A stretch of DNA of 64,000 nucleotides from Stachybotrys elegans (lineage: Eukaryota; Ascomycota; Sordariomycetes; Hypocreales; Stachybotryaceae). A program made the position numbers and the translations under genes. The notes below the pieces were generated by a model that worked only from the letters and a program-made list of their open reading frames with translations, had not been told where the DNA came from and did no database searches. Below are positions 45,237 through 56,703 of this stretch, piece by piece (positions within the stretch are counted from its first letter, which is position 1; every line of letters starts with the position of its first letter). The stretch spans positions 1,302,001 through 1,366,000 of the forward strand of contig JAGPNK010000005.1 of NCBI GenBank assembly GCA_020746835.1, given 5' to 3'.

Positions 45237-48200
45237 CTACTTGGCAAACCATGGGAACTTCCGCTTTGCGGGCTCGGCTGCTCCCGCCGCTGAGCTCTCG
45301 AGCTGAACACTGCGCTGGTAGATTTCCTAATCCGAATGTCAGTCGCCTCGCAAACATTACTTCACAATGATCAAACTCACCTCTTCATCAGTGGGCATGC
45401 GGCAGTCCAGCACGAGTTCTCGGGCCGCGTCGTGCTTCACCAGGTTAGGATACGCAGTGCCCTGGCTCTTCATGATGGGAAGCAGCACATCGCCCAGAAC
45501 CTCGAACTTCTTCCAGTTGATTCTATCTCCATCGCCAACGAATGTCTTGCTACCCTCCTCCGCAGAAACTAAATCGCGGCGGTGAAGTGGTATGAAGGGA
45601 ATCCTAGGGAGGGGGGAGTTTTCCCAGGCTAGTCGATAGGCAAAGTGGCTCTTCTGGGTTCCCATAAGGATCACCAGTCGCGCAAACCGCTTCTGTATGT
45701 CGACGTGAACAAGGGCCCTGGTTTGGGCAAGGCGATGAATAGAGGTGCCGTTAATGCCCGCCAGGACCGCTGCTAGTCCGTTGTAATTGTTCAGCTGCCG
45801 GAGCTTGAGAGCAATGTTCATAAACTTCTCCAGCATCTGCGCCCGGTGCTTGGCCTTCTCTCTCAGCAGAATCATGTTGGCAACCCATTTCGCAATGTGG
45901 TTGAAATGCCCAATCATCCGGTTGACGTTCTTGAGACTGTTGCATTTTTCCTTTTCTACTGCATTCAGGCTGACGTGGCGCACAAAGTCGCGGATCCGAA
46001 TCGATGAAAACATGATCCAATCTATCCTTGTAAGCTCGTCCGCAATGTCGTCGTCGGGAATGTCCATAAATATATGGTATCTGAATTTGTTCATTGGCAG
46101 CTGCTCTGTCGGCTCGAGCAGGGCTGCCTCTCTGTCGTACTCTTCCAGAGAATGCAGTTGGAATTGGCTACTAATGCTGCCGTTCCTGTCGAATGGTGAG
46201 ACGTCGGAGCAACCAGAGGCTCTACTGTCGGCCTCATCATCGAAGCGTATGGTGCCAATGCTTTCCGCCACCTCCTGCATGTCTCGGAACAAGATATCAC
46301 TTGCCAACTTGTCACTGGAATCGTCTGCGTTTGCCCAACCAGTGTCATCGTCCTCAACCACGTTCAGATGCAAATTTCGTCGCATGTGTTGAGCAGCGAT
46401 GGCGAATATAGGTTCGTGAGTGAGGTAGTTGATGAAGTCCTCCAAATTCCTTCGGGTGACAGGTCGAGCGAAATCGCCAGGGTAGAGGGACACCCACTTA
46501 GCCACCACCTCGATGATCCTAAGCTGCGTGGCTGTCTTGGAGAGATAATGTTGCGTTTTGTCGTCCCTGACAAACTCGAGGCGTCGCAGAATCGCACCGA
46601 AAAGTTGGCTAGGAGAGGCAAACTTCCGGTACAGGCAAAGAAAGACGTCGGAAAAGTTGTTGTCCGCTCGGGACAGCCGAAGGGCCAACAGACGATCCAC
46701 AAGTTCGTCAAATGTCACACCCTGAATTTTGGGCTGCTTGTCGCCCATGGTGTCTTCACTTCGCTGCAATATGGGAATATCCACCGAGTCGTGGAATGAA
46801 TCAGCATCGGATTCTTCAACGTCCAACAGAGGACTTGGGGCCGGAACTGTGGGAGGCGGAGGTGCCATCGGTATTCCGGATGTTCTCAGCATAGAATTGT
46901 AGTTTTGGGTCGTCCTGGACTCCTCGTAGTACGGAACTGGCGATCCAGTTGATCTCGGTGAGCTGGATAGAGATTCCCGCGAAGACTTGGCCCGGGCATT
47001 GTTCAACAGCGGTGCGTCGGGAAATCCTTTCAGTATGGGGATATCCGAAGTCGTGCTGCCTTGCTCGCTGACATCTTCCTGACTCCTTTGAGGCGTGACA
47101 TTGGACTTGACGGAGGAGCCGGCGCGCCTTCGGAAAAAAGGCTCGAATTCGACCTCTGATGCGATCCGTTAGATTAGCCTGGCCAAAGGAGGGAAGTGGG
47201 GGAACAAGACTTACCTTTCCTTTGGGAGGTCGCCGCCTTAACAATCTCGCGTAGGGCTAAGCGGCAATTATCGGGGTCTTTGGCGTGAAGCTTGTAGTGG
47301 CCTACGCACGACTTGAAGGCGGGATGCTTAGCCATACCGTCGGCGTCCACTCGCCACTTCTCCCTTGGGTGTTCGCATTTACAAGCCACCATGATCGCCG
47401 GGATGTTGGAGTTCGTGAGCGCGGCTTCTCGAGTCAGCTTGCCATGGGAGAGAGATAACATGGACCACGGTGGCCTACGTACCGACAGCTTGGGGTAGAT
47501 CGTCGACCGAAACCTTGTTGAGCACATCGTAGAGAATCAATGCAGCGTCGACCTGAGGGACAATGTGGCCATTAATCTGCTTCGGCCAACGAATCGAGCG
47601 TGACGGGGTCAATTCGAAGTACTCCAGGTCCAGTTCTAACAGGGTAATCATATGGTTTACGTTATCGATGGCGAAACGCATGCTGGTAGCATTGGAAAAG
47701 GGCGCATGCGCTGAGCCTGTTACGCGCTTGACGAATGAGGATTTGCCAACACCCGTAGCGCCGATGATGGCAATGTTGTAGTTCTCCATGGCGGGCGCGC
47801 TCCCGATCTAGATTGACAGGATGACAGTCAGCAGCAGTCGGTAAAGGAAGTCAAAAGACAGCGATGTGCTGGGTGGTTCAGGATGACGTAGGCAAAAGGG
47901 CGCGCATTGGCCATGGAGCCAAGGAGCAAGGCTCGTGGCCGAGACTAGGCGGCAGCAAATGCGTGGTCACGACAATGACGTACCCCAAATCGCGATAAAT
48001 TGGTTCTCAATGTTCTTAAGGAGTCCCGGCGGGATGGTAGCTGTGTTATTGTCTGAGTTGGTTTCGATGGAGGAGACTTGGCAGACGAGGGGATGATGGT
48101 GGTAGTAGTGGTGGTGGTTCGGATTGTGGAAATGATGGTCCTCGCATTGCCGTTGCTGGGAGTCGAAAGGGACTTCGAATTCGCCCTCACATGGACCTTG

Positions 48201-48640
48201 ACAGTCTCGGTCGTGTCGCTACCGTCAGGTTCATCCGAATAGTCGGATTCGGTCTCGGGGCTGGAGCGATCAGGATAGCGGTCGGCACGGCGGGAGAAGG
48301 GGTCGTCGGGGATGGGAGTAAGGACGTCGCGGTAGTCGGAAATAGCGACGCCGGAGCCGGGACGATTGGGCTGATTCAAGCTGGTGGTCGTCGAGGAGCG
48401 CGAGCGAGTGCGGTTCGGCGAGCTGAAGTTGGTGTGTGCAGTGGTGAATGGATAAGTGGAAGTGGTAGATGCAGATGCAGATGCGGATGCGGATGCAGAT
48501 GTGGCAGCTGGAGAAGCTGGTACGCGCTGAGGGGTTGGGGTCAGAGCGCCTGTACCAGTCGCTGTGGCGGAGGGAGACGGCAAGGGCCAGTTATCGTCTG
48601 AGGCGCTGCGAGCTTGGTGAGACCTAGCATCGAGGGGCAT
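45237..48640 (-). CDS. Ras guanine-nucleotide exchange factor with N-terminal Ras-like GTPase domain
   Basis: Five exons fit: 47984-48640, 47483-47807, 47215-47424, 45381-47155 and 45237-45326, giving 1018 residues. Residues 1-219 are Ser/Thr/Pro-rich and disordered, ending RTNLSRFG. Residues about 226-395 are a small-GTPase-like domain with P-loop GATGVGKSS (235-243). The switch-II DxxG motif is not visible and the NKxD site is replaced by VACKCEHP. Residues about 540-670 form a RasGEF N-terminal module (TFDELVDRLLALRLSRAD). Residues about 755-985 form the CDC25 catalytic domain (ELTRIDWIMFSSIRIRDFV, then NSLKNVNRMIGHFNHIAKWV and KLRQLNNYNGLAAVLAGIN). The tail ends KRKFPWFAK. It should activate a Ras-type GTPase at membranes. 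The ATG at 47789 is a possible shorter start; the join to the disordered first exon (donor GTACGT) is in phase but less certain. Confidence 0.82.
48467..48501 (-). repeat. GCAGAT/GCGGAT hexanucleotide repeat in RasGEF exon 1
   Basis: On the coding strand it encodes an alternating Ser-Ala run (SASASASASAST) in the disordered N-terminus. Probably length-variable. Confidence 0.8.
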
Positions 48641-51600
48641 GGTGTCGCAGGCTAGCGACGGATTCCCGGCGTGTATATGGACATGGACATGAGAGGAATG
48701 GGCAAGAGGATTTTAGGGACTTGGAGACAAAGGAAAGGGCAACAAGAGGGAAGAGGGATAAGGTGATAGAGTGGGAAGGGGAAGGGAAAAAAAGACGGGA
48801 GGTATCAGACAGGAAAAAAAAAAAAATTAAGGGCTCGGGGGGCGGTTTGTCTAGCGAGACCAGGGAGGTAGGATAGGGAGCAGCTTGTGGTGGAGGAGGT
48901 GCCGAGACAAAAACGCAATAGTATGAAGACCTTAAGGTGAAGTATGGAGACTCGGTAGGAGATGGGTAATACAACAGCGAGTGATGAATGGGGTGACAGA
49001 CGATTGCACGGATTCCGCGTATCCGCAAGGCCAGGAATCAATCGTAGAAAGTCCAGGGACCCTCAAGCCAAACCACATGTAAGAGACACGCCCACGCGCT
49101 AGGCTGCAAGGGTCACAGACACTCTCAGACACACAGACACACAGACACTCAACACACACAATGAGGTAATAAGTAGAAGGTGAGGGGAGCGAGGGATGGG
49201 GGGAAGGGAGGTGAGCGGGCAAGGGGGTGCAGTTGGCAGGCTGAAGGTTGAATGGAAAGAAGGAAGTGGAGGGAATATCAAGGGCAAGAAAACAGGAATC
49301 CGGAACCCGGGCTCGAGAATCAGATAGCAGTCGAAACACACGCACCTCTCGGCAACAGGCGGCCAGGAGGGGATCCTGCTCCTGATCCAAGTCCAAGCAC
49401 AGGTCCAGGTCAAGGTCCAGATCCAGATCCAGATGGCCGGCCTACTACTAGGGGACTCGGTAGGTTTGTTTGTCTACTAACCTACTACGTAGTAGGAGGT
49501 AGGTAGGTAGGTCCAGGGGCAGGCAGAGGGGGCCAGACGGACACTTGACGGACTGGCGTGAGGTTAGCACGAGGATAGGTACAGGACTGCAGAGAAGCGA
49601 CAATGGAACAAATCAGGAGGCCAGGCCTTGTAGGAGCCTGGTCCCGACGCCGACTGACTCCATGAAGCCCGCCTTGAGCAACAAGGACGGAGCGACTTTG
49701 GTGGAGAAGGGGGTGGAATAGTCGACGCGAGAGGGGCCTTGACTCTTCAAACTAGGTAGCCCGGGCCTCTAGATGGGACAGCTGACAGACGACCTGGAGA
49801 AACCCGAGCCATGACTATTTCTGACAGACCGCCCCAGCCAGCACGGCACGGCCGCCAAGTGATGGGATGTCGGGTTTAGGTCTGCTTACCAGAGGATATC
49901 TGTATGGGCGAGCAGAAACTGGCGGCTGATGAACGAGTAAGTCAGAGTCAGAGCCAGAGCCAGAGCCAGTGCCAGTGCACAGGTCCCATTGCCACATACG
50001 TGTAGGAGGTAAACGGATGGACGGATGGACAGGCGAGCGGGAGGGCGGGATGGAGGTTTGGAGTAGACACGGAGTTTCGTGTGTCAGAAGCACCGAGATG
50101 GAGCAGAAATATGCGGCGAATCGGCTAAGGTAATGAGCGATACCTCGACAACCACCTGCTGTGTAAAGACAGGCAAGGAGTTTGGTAAGTGAGTTGACGA
50201 GCCGTGTTCACGGCCCAGAGAGAAGAAGATTAGAAAGAGAAATGACAGAAGCCGACCCAAGCAGGAAGATGCAATCAGTCCTAATACCAATAATAATAGC
50301 AATAACGATAATCAAGAGAGGGGAAGCCAAAGTACATTTGACCCAGCCAACAGTCGCACTTTACCTTGATTCATTTTGATTACCTTACATACCTGTGCCT
50401 AGTAGGTACCTACCTAGGCACTGTAAGGTACGTACTTAGGTATGTACACATGTACATTAGTAGACAGCCCCCAGCTAAGTATGGCTCGGCGCCCGCAACA
50501 TGTGGCTGGCCCTAGCCTACGCCGTAGCTGTAGCACTAGCCGGCACACTGGACAGAGAAGGCCCATTTTACCTACTTACAGGCCCATAGAAACAGCCTAG
50601 AAAGACCCCAAAGCCATTGGAAGTGTGGCCGGTCGTCGCCCAACCATCAGCTAAGCTCCCCTAATAGCCAAGGCCCTGCCTGCTAACAACAGCAGGAGCA
50701 AGTGTGACGAGTCGCCTCTGGTCCCTGAAAAGCCTCTTTTCATTTTTACCTTTCAGACACTCTCCAAGATTTGGGGTCTTCAGTGTACCCCGGGACCTGC
50801 TGCATGAAATAACGAGCATGATAACGAAGTCGACATCTGGGTACTCGCCTATCCGGACTCCGTTCTCAAACAAAAGGTTTCAAGTTGGGTAGGGAGCGTC
50901 CTCCTGAGGATGTTGCCGATGATGCTGGGGATGAATTGATGGCATCATTCCAGGGTGCACGCGTTATTAGTACCTGACGATCCCCCGGCGTCCATATATG
51001 CTAGCAGCCTCCATGTCGGCCATGGTCCGACCTGTCGGTCACTTCGCCATTAAACTTTACGCGCATTGAGCCATTCCGACATGCCATGCCTCGCTCTACT
51101 GTCCGCGTGGGAAAGGAAAGGAGCGAAATAGATCGGCGACGGGGGGATGGCCGACGCCCTGAATCGCCAGCGAGCCTTAAGTCCAGGGGAGTCTTTTTCT
51201 TTTCTTTTTTCCCACCCGGCTTCCCGCCCGGCACGAACTCAAACAAAAAGAAACATGAGGGAGGGAAATGAGTCGTCGCCAGTCCGTGCCCCTCCCACAT
51301 ATGGCACTCTTTTCTTTCTACCTACTTGTATGTACTACCTACATAGAGCAGCTGCTAGACGCTATGGTATGCCTAGTACGGCGTCTCGACCGTGCGCCTC
51401 GTTGTCACTCGCCTCCAAAAGCCGACGCAGGCTCGGGAGTGCTCCGAGGAACCGTCCATGCCACCTCTTTGGTGGTGTTTTAGATGCCATGCACGTGGAC
51501 AGGGGACGTAGCCAATCACGGTGACATGACCTGGGATCGCCAGGAAACCCGAGGAGATCTGCCGCCCAGAAACACCCAACTTGTTCAGCAGAGGAACCAA

Positions 51601-54258
51601 CAGCTAGCATGCAGCACCAGGCTTCCTTGCTCTGCTCCCAGACAGCCAAGAAACACAATGCTTGACTCTCAGGCAGTGTGTTTGACCTCACCCTCGCCTA
51701 GAGGCAATATCCGTCCGACCTTCAACCCGTCCATCCTCCAACATCATTCGTATGCACAGTGATATGCAGCCCAGGATTCCATGTCCCGTCGGATGCTACC
51801 TCGTGCTGAATCTGCATGCCAGACCGGTTACAAGGCTATGCACAGATGGCCATGAGCCTCCACGACCTAAAGTGCCTGTGGACGCCACATCGTATAGACG
51901 CATGCGGGTTTCCCCACTCGAATCACACGCATCCTCTAAGCTCTCCGCACGTCTCAACACTGTGGAGGGTAGGGTAGGGCCATGGGCGGGTATGGAGTTG
52001 TCTCCGGCACCTCATGTCGTCTCCTACAAGTACTGCTGTCACCACCGCCGATGAACTGCCGCTCAGTAGCCTCGGAGTCACCAGCCCTCTGCTACTGCTC
52101 ACGTGAGGGCGCAGATGTGTCCGGCCCTTTAAACCAACCGGCAAAAGAAGGGGGGGGGGGGAACGGATGACTCAGTCAAGATTAGGAGGTGTCTCTTCAG
52201 CCCCCAACCGCCACTTCGTAATACTAACCACTCTCGAGAGGGGCGCTGCTCGATGCAGAAGAGCAGAAGAGGACTCTGTTTGTTCTTCTTGGTGGCTGCA
52301 GGTTCGACGGCGCACAGCACATGGGATTCGGCCCCCCGTCCTCGCAGCAAGCCAATCCGTGCATGGCCGGATAAACACGGGCACAGAAAACACGCGATGC
52401 AGCAGCCATGAGTGAGTGGCCTTTGCCTATCCTGTCAAGGCCGACCACGCCCTCTTTCTCTCTCATGTGTTATTGCTGTTGTTGTTGTTGTTGACGTCCG
52501 TTTCTTCAACGTCAGCACGCCGACGCCACTGAGCAGCGTGAGACCTGCCGCAACTCGGGCTGATGGGCTGCATCATACTCTTGTCCTGCCGTCCCCATCC
52601 GGCTGTTGTCCTGTCACACGACTGTGCGGAAAGGAGACCGCTCATTGAGCGAGCCAGGGTCCTGGGATAGCCCCAGGTCCCGCAACAACCGTCAGGGATG
52701 GCAGGGCATCGTTACCCCGTGTCTTACGCTCCCTCCCCCACAGAACCTAGAATCTGCGTTGCCAGCCTTCTATCGCCTATCGGCCGGGCTAGGCATGACA
52801 TCGAAAGAATGGCGTGTTGTGTGTGTGTATACGCTAGCTAACGAGGCTCGACAGTTTAGACACTCGAGCTTTCTTTTGTGTAGAGCACAGATGAAAGGCT
52901 TGGGCACTGCCCACGAGACACTCATGGAGCGCCCAACTGGTGCATCTGCAGCATCCCTCGTACCCTGTGTGGTGGCTGCCATTGACTACAGGGTCTCGAT
53001 TGGCCTGCCTGAAGGGTAAGGCGGTATGGTTCGTCGATCAACCAGATTTGGCGCGTAAAAACCACACCAGCAGAATGTGGTTTGCCAGACCTGGCCTTGT
53101 TTCCCCCTTGCGCAGCCAACCAATAGAGGGTCACCAACTCCGGACGGGCATATGTACTCAAACTTGTTTGTTGGTACGAGGGGGAAGGGGGAAGGGGAAA
53201 GGGAGGAGGCAGCGGCGCGGCATCAATTTCCTCGTTTCCCTCTGGATCCATCCAGCGTGTTCTAGCCTCATCGCCCCAAGGCACCAAGAGTGTAGCTCAT
53301 CTACCACCCTCGCGTCACGCTCACCGATGTCGTCCGTAGGCTTGATCGTCGCCACATCCGCTGGGACCAAGTGGATTTGCGGTCAGCGACGACGGGACGA
53401 CAAAGACGGCACGGCAAGAAGACGGCGAATCTTGGGGCCCTCGTGATCAGCACATCTAAGGATGACTCCACTGGCCTGGACTCTTGCGGCTTGCTGCAAG
53501 ATTACCCAGCGGTCCCTGACCTGTGCGGGTTGAAACTAAGACCTGCACGGGCAGTAGCCCCATGTATGGTGGGAGGGTAACATGATCCAACATCCAAACA
53601 AGCATCACTTGACGTCCCTCCGCCCTAGTGGTTGTGCCCACTCCCGCATTTTAATGTGCATGGATGCTGACCAGGTTCGGCGTCGCCTAACCGTAGGGGA
53701 AAAAAGATGGACATGTTGAATCAGAAATAAAATAAGATTCCTTTGTAGAAGCAGTTATGACTGGCAGGCAATCTTTCTTACTTAGCCCTCCATTGAACCT
53801 ACATCCCCACCCCTTCTTTTTGCAACCTTCGATCTTCCTCGCGTCCCGTCACGAGTTTCTCGGAGTTGGCTGCGGACGACTCCCCCTTCTCTCCCATTCG
53901 AAAGCATTTAAGAAGGGCATTCTCCTGGTTCGGGGTCTTGCACGCTGACCCCCAGCTCGTCTCCATTCTAGCGTTCTCTCTCTCGACAGTGATAGTTGCT
54001 TGGACTGGCCGCTTCCCCACACTCTGCCCACCGCTATTATTTCATAGCAACAACATCGCCTACAAACTCGTTATACGCTCACGGGACTTTCTTGCGCGAA
54101 TCGTGAAACAGCAACCTGTCTTTGCCATTGAAGTCCTTCGGTTCCCTTAGCTAGACAGAGCTGTTCTCAGGGAAACAGAGGACCTCAACGCTGGTAGCGG
54201 TTATTTCAGCATCAACAGTCCTCATAGATTCAAATAATCTCGCCGTATGCTGTAAAGC
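48641..54258. other. Gene-poor 5.6 kb region between divergent RasGEF and hypothetical genes
   Basis: No gene I can support; the open frames lack motifs and have odd composition. The RasGEF-proximal part (48641-49450) is CT-rich on the minus strand, a likely long leader. There are GGTCCA/GATCCA-type short repeats at about 49376-49436, a CAGAGC repeat at 49945-49975, TAGG-type motif clusters at 49440-49513, 50390-50460 and 51318-51350, an A run at 48814-48826 and a G run at 52150-52161. Unannotated non-coding RNA remains possible. Confidence 0.4.
49481..49496. repeat. Perfect 16-bp palindrome next to TAGG repeats
   Basis: The 16 bases are identical to their reverse complement and are built of CCTACTAC and its mirror. 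They are followed by four more AGGT-type units to 49513. This could be a protein-binding site or simply two opposed copies of the dispersed motif. Confidence 0.7.
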
Positions 54259-55335
54259 ATGGGGTACCCTATGGAGATTCGGGCTGCCAACAAACAGTCG
54301 AAACGACCTGCCAAGGTTTCCAAGGCGAAGCAGAATGGCTGGTCCCAGGAGCCGCCCCCATTCGATCCCGAAGATCTGACGAGAAGGCTGTACGCCGTCC
54401 TCGCCCAGCAAAAGGCATATGCAGAGAAGAAGCGCCGTCTGAGGGTAGAAGCTGAGCGTAGAGCATCCAAGACGATACCAAACAGCGCAGAAGCGCATGG
54501 GTCGGTCTCGAGCGCCGCCACAGCGTCTTCCTCGGACCAGCAACAATCCGCAAAACACAGTATTGTTCGCGGTTCCGCCCCCAAAGACTCCAATACAAAG
54601 GACAGTGCCGATTCGACAGCCTCATACCGCCACATACCACAAAACGCTGCCTCTCAATTCACACTCACCACGACTCAGAGGCCCCATGAAGGGCCACTGA
54701 TCCATAAGCTGTCGAAACCAGCAATGAAGTTCCACATGGAGGGAGTTAACGCAAGCCGTCCAGTCTCGGAGCTTCCCCCCGACGCAGCACCAAGCGAGAA
54801 GGCCAAAATGCTAAGGAAAGCACAGAGCCTGCGGCTGCAACAGTATGAGCGCAACCAGTTCCAGCATACGCATACCCTTCAACCCACAGTCGAGGAGGAT
54901 AAGGTCCTCGCGCCAAGCAATCGACATACCTTCGATGCTCAACTCCGGCCGAAGTGGGTTGACGATGTTGAAGTTGCCGAGTCGCGCAGGCAGAGCACGG
55001 GGACCATGCTATCCAGTAGATTCAGCCTGGTGCCAGACACGAATGCGGATATGCACTCCACGGAGAGACAGGAGGGCTGGGGCGACTACGAACTAGCCGC
55101 CAAGGCTGATGAGCATCGTGTCGACTGGACGCAAAGCGACGAGACAGTACCGAGGACCGCAGCGGCACCAGCCGCCCCTAGGAAGCAGGAGTCGAGGTGG
55201 AATCTGCGGGCAAGGATAAACGGCTCCCACAAGTCGAGCAAGCATGACGAGAAGCCGAGTGACACGGCCACGGGAGACGTCGAGAAGCACAAGACGGGGT
55301 TCTTTTCAAGATTCAGACATCAGCATTCGCCATGA
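54259..55335 (+). CDS. Hypothetical disordered protein, 358 residues
   Basis: A single exon starting at the ATG at 54259. The protein is hydrophilic and rich in Lys, Arg, Ser, Gln and Ala. An early helix (DPEDLTRRLYAVLAQQKAYA, then EKKRRLRVEAERRASK) looks like a basic coiled coil. Later blocks such as AKMLRKAQSLRLQQYERNQF and LRPKWVDDVEVAESRRQST look conserved in character, and the end is basic (KHKTGFFSRFRHQHSP). It has no signal peptide and no membrane segment. I do not recognise the family; it converges with the HIT zinc-finger gene, whose stop lies 193 bp away. Confidence 0.7.
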   Translation: MGYPMEIRAANKQSKRPAKVSKAKQNGWSQEPPPFDPEDLTRRLYAVLAQQKAYAEKKRRLRVEAERRASKTIPNSAEAHGSVSSAATASSSDQQQSAKHSIVRGSAPKDSNTKDSADSTASYRHIPQNAASQFTLTTTQRPHEGPLIHKLSKPAMKFHMEGVNASRPVSELPPDAAPSEKAKMLRKAQSLRLQQYERNQFQHTHTLQPTVEEDKVLAPSNRHTFDAQLRPKWVDDVEVAESRRQSTGTMLSSRFSLVPDTNADMHSTERQEGWGDYELAAKADEHRVDWTQSDETVPRTAAAPAAPRKQESRWNLRARINGSHKSSKHDEKPSDTATGDVEKHKTGFFSRFRHQHSP

Positions 55336-55528
55336 ATAATACGGTCATGAGAGGAGCCGGAGGGGGCCCTCAAGCTAGGATGGTTGGGGCAAGGGAAAAA
55401 GCAAACATGCAACAAAAGCATTCAGGATATGTAATCAGGACATACCTAGGTATCCGAAAAATTTCTCTCCAAAAACTCGTACAGAAACGCCCGTCCATGA
55501 ATTCGTACAATGTGTCGCATCCACCAAA

Positions 55529-56348
55529 TCACCGCTTCTCTTCGGCCAGCAGGCGCTCGATGAGCCTCGTATCTTCCTCGGCGACCTTTTGCTGCAGCAT
55601 CCTTGTGAGGTCCTCCTTGCCGTTCATTATGTGCAGAATGAGCTCTGTGTACTCGCGGATCGCGGCGCCTTCCTGGCCGTGGGCCTTCCTCGCCCGGCGG
55701 AGCGCCTCCTTGCCTCTGCGCAGACCAACATCGTGATTCCACTGGGCCTTTTTTGAGATGCCCTTCATCAGCGACGCTGGGATCGCGGGCTTGCTCTCAG
55801 AGGGGGGCAGTGTTGCTGCGTGGATCCTGAGGAGTTGGTCTGGCAGGCTTGGGTATTTGGTAAACAGGTGCCGCAGCTTGTCAGAGGAGTCCAGTGCGCG
55901 GAATGGGTTCTTGGGGTCGGGGGCTTCGTCCACGGGAAGTTTGGGGGCCTCGGGAGCTGGGAGTGGTTGTGCTACAGCCTCTGGCTCTGGGTCGGGAGGG
56001 TGATTCTCGCGGTGTGTGCGATTGCAGGCGACGGAGCAGCTGTTTTCCATGCATGTAAGCAAACGTCGCAAACTGGATGGATTGGAGGTGGTCTGCCACG
56101 CACTATGGGAGGTAGCATCGAGGACACTTGTACTTGGGTGGATTGGTATTGCAAACGCCGCAGACCGGCTCTTGCCTGTTGTCAAGAGCAGATGCAGCCG
56201 GAGCCTCTTCTTTGGCTCTGTCAGGAGGTCCGTCAGCAAGCTCGTCTTTGCTGCTCTCCGCCTGGCCGTTCTCGGGGTTCTCGACGGGCTGTGGCGCTGG
56301 TGGCGGCGTTGATGCGGGCGCATCATGGGTAGTCTCTTGTGTCGCCAT
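55529..56348 (-). CDS. HIT1: HIT-type zinc-finger protein, Hit1-like snoRNP assembly factor
   Basis: The ATG is at 56346-56348. Two exons, 56104-56348 and 55529-56039, are joined in phase 2 (donor GTGCGT, acceptor AACAG) and give 251 residues. The intron splits the zinc finger. Ligands are visible as Cys63, Cys66, Cys75, Cys78, Cys83, Cys87, His91 and His95 (PVCGVCNTNPPKYKCPRC, then YCSVACNRTHRENH), the HIT-finger pattern. The N-terminal 60 residues are acidic and disordered; the C-terminal half is helical and ends LIERLLAEEKR. In yeast, Hit1 with Rsa1 helps assemble box C/D snoRNPs, and the human counterpart is ZNHIT3. The HIT finger is sure; orthology to Hit1 is inferred from size and domain order. 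Confidence 0.85.
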
Positions 56349-56703
56349 TGGGCATCGCGAAAGGCCGAGAGTGTGTGGAAGAGCGAAGACGTGTGGAAAC
56401 TTTTGCTGCAAGAAATCGAGCGAGGAAATTGGGTCTCTGGGGCGTGTTTGGCACGTTGCCTGGTGGATTTGGATGTTTGGATGGTGGGAAAGATTCTGCC
56501 ATGCCAAAATTTCCCCATAATTGCATCATCAGAAATGTGCCAAGTACCTTTTGGCTGGCGTGCATTACTAATTCTGACGGCTTGGTGCGGCGAAAAAGTT
56601 CCCTTTATCGGGGCAGCTTTTCAGAAACTCACCATCGTCAATCCACGATAACCATCCCTCACAGCAGTTCTTTTTTTCTCTTTTCGGAAAAGGCTGAAAG
56701 AAC
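56349..56703. other. Divergent promoter region, HIT1-like and NFU1
   Basis: A 355 bp shared promoter between two divergent genes. No gene seen. Bases 56660-56700 are T-rich just before the NFU1 start. Confidence 0.5.

Noticed and set aside
47483..47789. ATG at 47789 as the RasGEF start
   Set aside because: It is possible, but the frame continues upstream in phase to a clean acceptor and an in-phase Ser-rich exon with its own ATG, so I prefer the longer model.
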